Source: Myxococcales bacterium (GTDB taxonomy: Bacteria; Myxococcota; Myxococcia; Myxococcales; Anaeromyxobacteraceae). From it: a stretch of 6,991 nucleotides of DNA. Position numbers and translations under genes: made by a program. The notes below the pieces were generated by a model. That model was not told where the DNA came from and searched no databases. It was given only the letters and a program-made list of their open reading frames with translations. How positions within the stretch are numbered: the stretch's first letter is position 1; each line of letters opens with the position of its first letter. This document shows, one piece after another, positions 1 to 6,334 of the stretch. The DNA is taken from NCBI GenBank assembly GCA_021779335.1, contig JAJYAW010000148.1:1-6991 (forward strand). The letters run 5' to 3'.

Positions 1-1
1 G

Positions 2-1672
2 GGGGCCGGGGCGCTGGCCGCGGCGCTGGGGCTCGACCCGCTGGCGGCGCGGGTGCTGCTGGCGCGCGGCCTGGCGGACCCGGCCGCCGCCCGGGCCTTC
101 ATGGACTCGCGGCTGGCCGACCTGCCCGATCCCTTCACCATGAAGGGCATGGACGCGGCCGTGGCGCGGATCGGGCGCGCCGTCGCGGCCGGCGAGCGGA
201 TCGCCGCCTACGGCGACTACGACGTGGACGGCGTCACCTCCACGGTGCTCCTGGCCGGCTTCCTGCGCGCCGCCGGCGCCGAGGTGGTGACCTACACCCC
301 GCACCGGCTGGTGGAGGGGTACGGCCTCAACACCGGCGCCGTGGAGCGGCTGGCGGCGGGCGGGGTCAAGCTGCTCGTCAGCCTCGACTGCGGCATCACC
401 TCGGTCGAGGAGGTGCGGGCGGCGGCGGCGGTCGGGCTCGACGTGGTGGTGGTGGACCACCACACCGTGCCGGTGGAGCTGCCGGCGGCCGCCGCCATCC
501 TCAACCCCCACCAGCCGGGCTGTGAGTACCCGTCCAAGGACCTGGCCGCGGTGGGCGTCACCTTCGCGCTGGTCATGGCGCTGCGGCGCCGGCTCCGCGA
601 GCAGGGGCGCTTCGGCGCCGGCCGGACCGAGCCCAACCTGAGGGAGGCGCTCGACCTGGTGGCGCTGGGCACCGTGGCCGACGTGGTGCCGCTCGTCGGC
701 GCCAACCGGATCCTGGTGCGCTGGGGGCTGGAGCAGATCACCCGCACCCGCCGGCCCGGCCTCAAGGCGCTCAAGCGGGTGGCGGGGCTCGCCGAGGGGG
801 CGCCGGTGACGGCCGGGCAGGTCGGCTTCCGGCTGGCGCCGCGCCTCAACGCCGCGGGCCGGCTGGACGACGCCGGGCGCGGCGTGCGGCTGCTCCTCGA
901 CGCCGACGACGCCACCGGGCGCGCCCTGGCCGAGGCGCTGGACCGGGAGAACCAGGCGCGCCAGGAGATCGAGCGGCGCATGCTGGAGGAGGCGCTGGTC
1001 GACGCGGAGGCGGCGCTCGAGCGCGGCGCCCGCGGGCTCGTGCTGGCGCGGCCGGGCTGGCACCCGGGGGTGGTGGGCATCGTGGCGGCGCGGGTGGCCG
1101 AGCGCTTCCACCGCCCCGCGGTCCTCATCGGCCTCCGCGACGGGGTGGGGAAGGGGAGCGGCCGCTCCATCGAGGGGTTCCACCTCTACGACGCCCTGGC
1201 GGCCTGCCAGGGCCACCTCGGCCGCTTCGGCGGCCACCGCCACGCCGCCGGCGTGACCATCGCGGAGGGCCGGGTGGAGGCCTTCCGCGAGGCCTTCGAG
1301 GCGCACGCCGCCGCCGCGCTCACCGAGGAGCAGCTGGTGCCCCGCTGCCGCATCGACGGCTGGGTGGCGGAGGGGGAGCTGACGGCGCGCGCCGCCGACG
1401 ACCTGGAGCGGCTCGGCCCCTACGGCGCCGGCCACCCCGAGCCGGTCTTCGCCCTGCGGGCCCCGGCGGGCAAGGGGCGCACGGTGGGGGCGCAGCAGCA
1501 GCACCTCAAGCTCACCGTCGGCCAGGGGCTGGACGCCATCGGCTTCGGGCTGGGGGCGCAGCTCCCGCTCTGCCAGGGGCCCGTCGAGCTGGCCTTCACG
1601 CTCGGGTTCAACGACTGGGACGGGCTGAAGCGGCTGCAGCTCAAGCTGCGCGATCTGCGGCCGGCCCGATAG
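2..1672 (+). CDS. recJ: Single-stranded-DNA-specific 5'-3' exonuclease RecJ (5'-truncated by window edge)
   Basis: RecJ degrades single-stranded DNA 5' to 3' in the cytoplasm, in RecF-pathway recombination, mismatch repair and base-excision repair, using a DHH-family two-metal active site. The frame is open to the left edge, so the true start lies outside; the GTG at 53 is internal, because the residues before it (such as ALAAALGLDPLAAR) read as normal RecJ N-terminus. Counting from 53, the visible motifs are DYDVDG (55-60), the SLDCGIT segment (110-116), DHH (135-137), LGTVADVVPL (205-214) and FRLAPRLNAAGRL (259-271). The DHHA1 domain carries GWHPGVVGIVAARVAE (335-350) and the glycine/histidine loop GGHRHAAG (393-400). 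A C-terminal OB-fold part follows from about 430, including LGPYGAGHPEPVF. At 556 visible codons it is close to the usual 560-580 residues, so little is missing. All catalytic motifs are intact. It ends with TAG, 62 bases before the putative aspS promoter, and is probably the last gene of its unit. Confidence 0.96.
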   Translation, partial: GAGALAAALGLDPLAARVLLARGLADPAAARAFMDSRLADLPDPFTMKGMDAAVARIGRAVAAGERIAAYGDYDVDGVTSTVLLAGFLRAAGAEVVTYTPHRLVEGYGLNTGAVERLAAGGVKLLVSLDCGITSVEEVRAAAAVGLDVVVVDHHTVPVELPAAAAILNPHQPGCEYPSKDLAAVGVTFALVMALRRRLREQGRFGAGRTEPNLREALDLVALGTVADVVPLVGANRILVRWGLEQITRTRRPGLKALKRVAGLAEGAPVTAGQVGFRLAPRLNAAGRLDDAGRGVRLLLDADDATGRALAEALDRENQARQEIERRMLEEALVDAEAALERGARGLVLARPGWHPGVVGIVAARVAERFHRPAVLIGLRDGVGKGSGRSIEGFHLYDALAACQGHLGRFGGHRHAAGVTIAEGRVEAFREAFEAHAAAALTEEQLVPRCRIDGWVAEGELTARAADDLERLGPYGAGHPEPVFALRAPAGKGRTVGAQQQHLKLTVGQGLDAIGFGLGAQLPLCQGPVELAFTLGFNDWDGLKRLQLKLRDLRPAR

Positions 1673-1703
1673 GGTCAGACGCCGCCGTCCGCGCCTCGTC
1701 CCC

Positions 1704-1729
1704 CGGCGCCCGGACGCCTCGGGGCGCCG
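1704..1729 (+). terminator. GC-rich hairpin downstream of recJ, possible transcription terminator
   Basis: A perfect 8-bp stem (CGGCGCCC at 1704-1711 pairing with GGGCGCCG at 1722-1729) encloses a 10-base loop, starting 32 bases after the recJ stop and ending 5 bases before the candidate aspS promoter. The position is right for ending recJ transcription. There is no T-tract after it, so it is not a canonical intrinsic terminator; it may act as a 3'-end stabiliser or work with Rho, or be a by-product of very high GC. Confidence 0.35.
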
Positions 1730-1734
1730 CGTCC

Positions 1735-1763
1735 TTGACCTCCGTCCTTTCGCGGTGTTAGCT
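1735..1763 (+). promoter_or_regulatory. Candidate sigma70-type promoter for aspS
   Basis: TTGACC at 1735-1740 is a five-of-six match to the -35 consensus. Seventeen bases later TTAGCT (1758-1763) stands at the -10 position, a poor match to TATAAT, preceded by a TG at 1756-1757. The segment 1741-1780 is less GC-rich than its surroundings. A start near 1770 would give a leader of about 30 bases before the GTG start of aspS. The -35 is convincing and the -10 is weak; no transcript data support it. Confidence 0.45.
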
Positions 1764-1790
1764 GGCCTTTCACCCTTGAAATGGACCTGC

Positions 1791-1795
1791 GGAGG
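1791..1795 (+). promoter_or_regulatory. Shine-Dalgarno sequence deciding the aspS start
   Basis: GGAGG lies six bases upstream of the GTG at 1802, which is ideal spacing. The in-frame ATG at 1781 has only pyrimidine-rich sequence before it (CCTTTCACCCTTGAA) and would place this ribosome-binding site inside the coding sequence. The site therefore favours GTG 1802. Confidence 0.8.
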
Positions 1796-1801
1796 CACCG
1801 A

Positions 1802-3616
1802 GTGGCGCGCTTCATCACCGAGCTCAAGCGGACCCACAGCTGTGGCCAGCTCACCAAGGCGGAGGAGGGGCAGGAGGTCATCCTCTTCGGCTGGGTCAAC
1901 AACCGGCGCGACCACGGCGGCGCGGTCTTCATCGACCTGCGCGATCGCGAGGGCGTGACGCAGGTGGTCTTCGAGGAGGACGTCCTCCCCGCGGTGCACG
2001 ATCTCGCCGGGCAGCTCCGGCTCGAGTACTGCGTGGGCGTGCGAGGCAAGGTGGTCTCGCGCGGCGGCAACGTCAACCCCAAGCTCAAGACCGGCGAGAT
2101 CGAGGTGCACGCCAGCGAGCTCGAGATCTTCAACCGGAGCGAGCCGACGCCCTTCCAGATCGAGGAGAAGCTCGACACGGCCGAGGAGAAGCGGCTGCAG
2201 TACCGCTTCCTCGACCTGCGCCGGGCCCCGATGCAGAAGACGCTCATGACGCGCGCGCGGGTCAACCACCTGACGCGCAACTACTTCACCGACAAGGGCT
2301 TCCTCGAGCTCGAGACCCCGTTCATGGTGAAGTACACGCCGGGCGGCGCGCGCAACTTCCTGGTCCCGAGCCGCCTCAACCCCGGCAAGTTCTACGCGCT
2401 GGCCGAGAGCCCGCAGCTCTTCAAGCAGCTCTACATGATCGCGGGCTTCGACAAGTACTTCCAGATCGTGCGCTGCTTCCGCGACGAGGACCTGCGCATC
2501 GACCGGCAGCCCGAGTTCACCCAGATCGACGTGGAGATGTCCTTCGTCACCCAGGACGACATCTTCGACGCCATCGAGGGGCTCATCGTGAAGCTCTGGA
2601 AGGAGGTCATGGGGATCGAGATCCCCCGCCCGTTCCAGCGCATGCCCTTCTACGAGTCGATGGACCGGTACGGCAACGACAAGCCGGACCTGCGCTTCGG
2701 CCTGGAGCACGTGGTGCTCACCGCGCTGGTGAAGCAGCACGGCGGCGGCGGCGTGCCGCTCCTCAAGGAGGCGGTCGAGGCAAAGGGGATCGTCAAGGCC
2801 ATGAAGGTGCCGGCCTCGGCCAACCTCTCGCGCACCGAGATCGACAAGCTGGAGGAGTACGTCAAGGGGATGGGCTCCAAGGGGCTGGCGCGCGCCAAGG
2901 TGGGCGAGGGCGGCGAGTGGACCCAGTCGCCCTTCGCCAAGACCATCACCGCCGAGCTGCGCCAGGCCGTCAACGCGGCCTGCGGCGCCGCCCCGGGCGA
3001 CCTGCTCCTCTTCCAGTTCGGCAAGGAGTCGGTGGTCCAGACGGTCATGGCCAACCTGCGGCTCCACCTGGGCAAGCGCATGGGGCTCATCCCGGAGTAC
3101 GGCTCGGGCGGCAGCTGGCGCTTCCTCTGGGTGGTCAACCCGCCGCTCTTCGAGTTCGACGAGGAGAGCGGGCAGTGGGCCGCGGCCCACCACGCCTTCA
3201 CCAGGCCGCACGACGAGTGCGTGCAGTACCTGGAGACCGACCCGGGCAAGGTGGACTGCTACCGCTACGACTGCGTCCTCAACGGCTTCGAGATCGGCGG
3301 CGGCTCCATCCGCCTCCACGATCCCGCCGTGCAGGCGCGGGTCTTCAAGGCCATGGGCATCTCCGACGAGGAGGCCCGCAGCAAGTTCGGCTTCCTCCTC
3401 GACGCCCTCAAGATGGGCGCCCCGCCCCACGGCGGCATCGCGCTCGGCATGGACCGGCTGGTCATGCTCCTCACCGGCGCCGAGTCGCTGCGCGACGTGG
3501 TGGCCTGGCCCAAGACGCAGAAGGGGACCGACCTCATGACGGGCGCCCCCGGCGACGTCGACGCCCGGCAGCTCCGCGAGCTCTACGTGAGGAGCACGGC
3601 GGAGCCGGCGAAGTAG
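1802..3616 (+). CDS. aspS: Aspartyl-tRNA synthetase, bacterial type, probably non-discriminating
   Basis: AspRS charges tRNA-Asp with aspartate using ATP in the cytoplasm. From GTG 1802 the protein has 604 residues, near the usual 580-600 for bacterial AspRS, and begins MARFITELKRTHSCGQL. An N-terminal OB-fold anticodon-binding domain (about 1-110, with FGWVNNRRDHGG) precedes the class II core. The core shows SPQLFKQL (203-210), motif 2 (FRDEDLRIDRQPEFTQ from 226, then IDVE), the GAD insertion domain (about 290-410), the active-site histidines of AAAHHAFTRPH (463-464), GGGSIRLHD and motif 3 GIALGMDRL (545-553). Histidine 38 stands where E. coli has Leu30; histidine is reported for enzymes that also charge tRNA-Asn, so a non-discriminating enzyme is inferred. 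The flipping-loop segment reads TPGGARNFLVPSR, not the E. coli TPEGARDYLVPSR. The start is set by GGAGG at 1791-1795; ATG 1781 is the rival. A candidate promoter lies just upstream. Identity is very sure, tRNA specificity is not. Confidence 0.97.
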   Translation: MARFITELKRTHSCGQLTKAEEGQEVILFGWVNNRRDHGGAVFIDLRDREGVTQVVFEEDVLPAVHDLAGQLRLEYCVGVRGKVVSRGGNVNPKLKTGEIEVHASELEIFNRSEPTPFQIEEKLDTAEEKRLQYRFLDLRRAPMQKTLMTRARVNHLTRNYFTDKGFLELETPFMVKYTPGGARNFLVPSRLNPGKFYALAESPQLFKQLYMIAGFDKYFQIVRCFRDEDLRIDRQPEFTQIDVEMSFVTQDDIFDAIEGLIVKLWKEVMGIEIPRPFQRMPFYESMDRYGNDKPDLRFGLEHVVLTALVKQHGGGGVPLLKEAVEAKGIVKAMKVPASANLSRTEIDKLEEYVKGMGSKGLARAKVGEGGEWTQSPFAKTITAELRQAVNAACGAAPGDLLLFQFGKESVVQTVMANLRLHLGKRMGLIPEYGSGGSWRFLWVVNPPLFEFDEESGQWAAAHHAFTRPHDECVQYLETDPGKVDCYRYDCVLNGFEIGGGSIRLHDPAVQARVFKAMGISDEEARSKFGFLLDALKMGAPPHGGIALGMDRLVMLLTGAESLRDVVAWPKTQKGTDLMTGAPGDVDARQLRELYVRSTAEPAK

Positions 3617-3670
3617 CGGCGCCGCTGCCCGACCACGCCACCTCACCCCGCAGGCTCCGCGAGCGCCACC

Positions 3671-4687
3671 GTGACCACGTCCTCCCTGTCCGCCCCGGCC
3701 CTCTCCCTCGACGACGTGGTGGCCGCGGCGGCGCCGTCCGGCAAGCGCGTCCTTCTGGTCGGCTGCGGGGACGGCGCCATCGGCGCCGGGCTGCTGGCGG
3801 CCGGCGCCGTCGAGGTGGTCGGCCTGGACGCCTGCGCCCGCGGCCTGACCCGCTCGCGCCTGACCGCCACCTACCGGGTGGCCCCGGACGCGGCGCCCGA
3901 GCTGCCCTACCCGGACGGCTACTTCGACCTGCTCCTGGTGGAGGATCTCTCCGCCCTCCAGGTGGCCGGCCCCACGCTGCTGCACCTGCGCCGCTGGCTC
4001 TCCGACCAGGGGCGGCTGGTGGCGGTGGCCCACAACGCCTCGCACGAGGCGGCGCTCGTGGGGCTCCTGTCGACCGGCCGCTGGCCCGCCAGCGCCGGGG
4101 GGCGTCCCCTCTCCATCGGGAGCGCGCTGGAGGCGGTCGAGGCGGGCGGCTTCGAGGCCGACGACGCCGTGACGGTGGTCCGCACCGAGCCCGGGGCGGC
4201 GGCCGACGTGCTGCGGCAGCTCTGCGAGGCGCTCGGCGCCGACGGCGCCAAGGTGGCCGACGGGCTCACCATGGTGCGGGTGATCATGTCGGCGCGCCCG
4301 ATCACGCCGCTCGGGAAGTCCGCCGCGCCCCTCCCGGATCCCTGGCGCGGCTCCCGCCCGGTCAAGGTGCTGGTGACGCCGGACCTCTCCAACGCCGGCG
4401 ACCCCTGGGCCGAGGCGCTGGCCGGCCTGGCCCGCGGCCTCGCGGGCAACGCCGGCGTCACCCTGGGGGTGGCGCTCCCGCTCCCGCTCCTCTCCGCCCC
4501 GCCGGCGGCGCTGACCCAGGCGGTGGAGGGGTCCGAGGTGGACCTGCTCCTCACCGAGGCGCCGGTGGACGACGACGGCTGGCAGCGGCTGCTGGCCGGG
4601 GCCAGCACCTGGGTGGCGACGACGCCGGCCCCCGAGCTGCTGGCGCTGGCCCGGCTGGTGGGCGTCGACGTGCAGCAGGCCGGCTGA
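3671..4687 (+). CDS. Class I SAM-dependent methyltransferase-like protein with a C-terminal alpha/beta tail, substrate unknown
   Basis: This 338-residue protein is not one I can assign to a named gene. Residues about 20-208 look like a class I (Rossmann-fold) methyltransferase. The SAM-binding loop VLLVGCGDGAIGAG is at 27-40, an acidic residue ends strand 2 (GLDA, D53), LPYPDGYFDLLLVEDL (78-93) fits the next strand, and LRRWLSDQGRLVAVAHN (106-122) matches the helix and strand near the end of such folds. A linker rich in proline (about 209-229) leads to a second unit (230-338) starting VKVLVTPDLSNAGDPWAEAL and alternating hydrophobic strands and helices. It loosely resembles tails seen in some glycosyltransferase-associated proteins, but this is a weak impression. 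There is no signal peptide or membrane segment. The start GTG 3671 has no clear Shine-Dalgarno sequence, though it places the SAM motif at normal distance. The gene lies 54 bases after aspS and 15 before glpA, so it may be cotranscribed with either. Methyltransferase fold is fairly sure; activity and substrate are unknown. Confidence 0.78.
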   Translation: MTTSSLSAPALSLDDVVAAAAPSGKRVLLVGCGDGAIGAGLLAAGAVEVVGLDACARGLTRSRLTATYRVAPDAAPELPYPDGYFDLLLVEDLSALQVAGPTLLHLRRWLSDQGRLVAVAHNASHEAALVGLLSTGRWPASAGGRPLSIGSALEAVEAGGFEADDAVTVVRTEPGAAADVLRQLCEALGADGAKVADGLTMVRVIMSARPITPLGKSAAPLPDPWRGSRPVKVLVTPDLSNAGDPWAEALAGLARGLAGNAGVTLGVALPLPLLSAPPAALTQAVEGSEVDLLLTEAPVDDDGWQRLLAGASTWVATTPAPELLALARLVGVDVQQAG

Positions 4688-4702
4688 TCGCGCGGGCCTC
4701 CC

Positions 4703-6334
4703 GTGGCCTACGACGTCATCATCCTGGGGGGGGGCGTCAACGGCCTGGGCACGGCCCGCGACTGCGCCCAGCGCGGCCTCTCGGTGCTGCTGCTGGAGAA
4801 GGGCGACCTCGCCAGCGGCGCCTCGGGCGGCAACTCCGGGATGATCCACGGCGGGCCTCGCTACATGCTCACCGATCCAGCGGTGACGCGCCTGGCCTGC
4901 CAGGACTCCGGCTACATCCAGCGCATCGCGCCGCACCTGCTCTTCCGCATCCCCGTGCTGCTGCCGTTCACCTCGCGGCGGGACCGGGCCAGCCTGTACG
5001 AGCGGGCCTACCACTACGCCACCGAGGCCTTCTTCTCCGCCTACGACCGCTTCCAGCCGCTCAAGCGCGGGCGACCCTCGACCCGCCTCTCCGCCGCGGA
5101 GCTCTACGAGCTCGAGCCGGGCCTGCGCCCCGGGTTGCACGGCGCGGTCACCTTCGACGAGTGGGGCATCGATCCGCACCGGCTCTGCGTGCTGAACGCC
5201 CTGGCGGCGCGCTTCCACGGCGCCGAGGTGCGGACCTGGACCGAGGCGCGCGAGGTGGTGCGGGAGGGGGGGAAGGTCACCGGCGTGCGCTGGCTCGATG
5301 CCCTCACCGGCGAGACCGGCGTGGCCCACGCGCCGGTGGTCTTCAACGCCACCGGCGCCTGGTCGCCGGCGCTGGCGGCGAGGAGCGGCGCGACGGTGCG
5401 GATGCGGCCGGGGAAGGGGGTCCACCTGGTGCTGGACCGCCGGCTCTCCGACTACGCCGTCGTCTGCGGCGCGGTGGACGGGCGGCAGATGTTCGCCTAC
5501 CCGCACGAGGACGAGACCTGGATCGGCACCACCGACGACGACTGCTGGGGCGACCCGGACGACCTCGAGGCCACCGGGGACGAGGTGGCCTACCTGCTGG
5601 ACGGCGCCGCCTCGCTCCTGCCCGGCGTGCGCCAGGCGAGGGTCACCCGGGCCTTCTGGGCGCTTCGCACCACGCTCTTCGAGTACGGCCCCAACGAGGA
5701 CGCGCTGTCGCGCGAGCACGAGCTCGTCGACCACGCGGCCGAGGGGGCCGCGGGGCTCCTCTCGCTGGTGGGCGGGAAGCTCGCCTCCTACCGGGCCCAG
5801 TCGGAGGAGGCCACCGACCGGATCTTCAGGCTGCTGGGGCGCGCCGCCGTGGCTTGCCGGACCCACGAGGTGGCCTTGCCAGGCGGAGAGGAGGTGGCCG
5901 ACGTGCCCGCCCTGGCGGCGCGCCACGGCGTGGCGGCCCCGGTGGTAGCCCGGATCGCCTACCGGCACGGTGCGCTCGCCGAGGAGGTCTTGAGGCTCTG
6001 CGACGAGGACCCGCGGCTGCGGCTGGTGCTCTGCCGGGACGCCGGGCTGACCGCTGCGGAGCTGGTCCACTGCGTGCGCCACGAGGGGGTGCGCAGGCTC
6101 CGGGATCTCAGGACCCGCTGCAAGCTGGCGGTGGGCGGCTGCGGCGGGCTCGACTGCGCGCGCATCGCGGCCCAGCTGACCGGCCGCGAGCTGGGGTGGG
6201 ATCCGGCGCAGGTCCAGGCCGAGCTCGCCGACCTGCTCGAGGTGGGCTGGCGCGAGCGGCGGGCGGTGCTCGACGGGGCGCAGCTCGCGCAGGAGGAGCT
6301 GCTGCGCGGCGCTCACTGGGGGGTGGGGCGGTGA
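4703..6334 (+). CDS. glpA: Anaerobic glycerol-3-phosphate dehydrogenase subunit A (FAD-dependent), divergent
   Basis: GlpA is the catalytic FAD subunit of the GlpABC complex, oxidising sn-glycerol-3-phosphate to dihydroxyacetone phosphate and passing electrons to quinone at the inner membrane. The 543-residue protein begins at GTG 4703, putting the FAD-binding GGGVNGLGTARDCAQRG at residues 9-25, as expected; the ribosome-binding site is weak. Other family marks are LEKGDLASGASGGNSGMIHG (31-50) with GPRYM after it, FNATGAW (214-220), YPHEDETWIGTTDDD (266-280) and LLSLVGGKLASYR (352-364). The C-terminal region from about 440 is Bfd-like: CGGLDC (480-485) matches the CQGELC of E. coli GlpA, but the upstream C-x-C pair reads C444-R-D446, losing one expected cysteine. 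The substrate-site segment that reads GVRPL in relatives is ALRTTL here, arginine kept (R322). Length matches E. coli GlpA (542) and the next gene is glpB, which argues against GlpD. The stop overlaps the glpB start by four bases. Function by context is firm; cluster state is uncertain. Confidence 0.88.
   Translation: MAYDVIILGGGVNGLGTARDCAQRGLSVLLLEKGDLASGASGGNSGMIHGGPRYMLTDPAVTRLACQDSGYIQRIAPHLLFRIPVLLPFTSRRDRASLYERAYHYATEAFFSAYDRFQPLKRGRPSTRLSAAELYELEPGLRPGLHGAVTFDEWGIDPHRLCVLNALAARFHGAEVRTWTEAREVVREGGKVTGVRWLDALTGETGVAHAPVVFNATGAWSPALAARSGATVRMRPGKGVHLVLDRRLSDYAVVCGAVDGRQMFAYPHEDETWIGTTDDDCWGDPDDLEATGDEVAYLLDGAASLLPGVRQARVTRAFWALRTTLFEYGPNEDALSREHELVDHAAEGAAGLLSLVGGKLASYRAQSEEATDRIFRLLGRAAVACRTHEVALPGGEEVADVPALAARHGVAAPVVARIAYRHGALAEEVLRLCDEDPRLRLVLCRDAGLTAAELVHCVRHEGVRRLRDLRTRCKLAVGGCGGLDCARIAAQLTGRELGWDPAQVQAELADLLEVGWRERRAVLDGAQLAQEELLRGAHWGVGR

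Noticed and set aside
53..55. GTG as the recJ start
   Set aside because: The same frame continues to the window edge with RecJ-like residues, so this codon is internal.
446..463. Inverted repeat GTGGTGGT-GG-ACCACCAC
   Set aside because: It encodes the conserved Val-Val-Asp-His-His of the RecJ DHH motif with preferred codons; coding constraint explains it.
292..1170. 292-codon open frame on the minus strand inside recJ
   Set aside because: It is rich in Ser, Arg, Pro and Ala with no recognisable motif, as expected for the antisense of very GC-rich coding sequence; the + strand carries complete RecJ motifs here.
2611..2626. Inverted repeat GGGGATC-GA-GATCCCC
   Set aside because: It lies inside aspS and encodes ordinary family sequence (GIEIP); no reason to see an operator.
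3615..3626. Perfect 12-base palindrome AGCGGCGCCGCT overlapping the aspS stop
   Set aside because: It has no loop and no T-tract, so it is not a terminator hairpin, and short GC palindromes are expected by chance in this composition.
5298..5948. 216-codon alternative + frame inside glpA
   Set aside because: Its composition (Pro, Arg, Ser, Thr, Trp) is typical of a shifted frame of GC-rich DNA, and the GlpA frame has family motifs across the same stretch.
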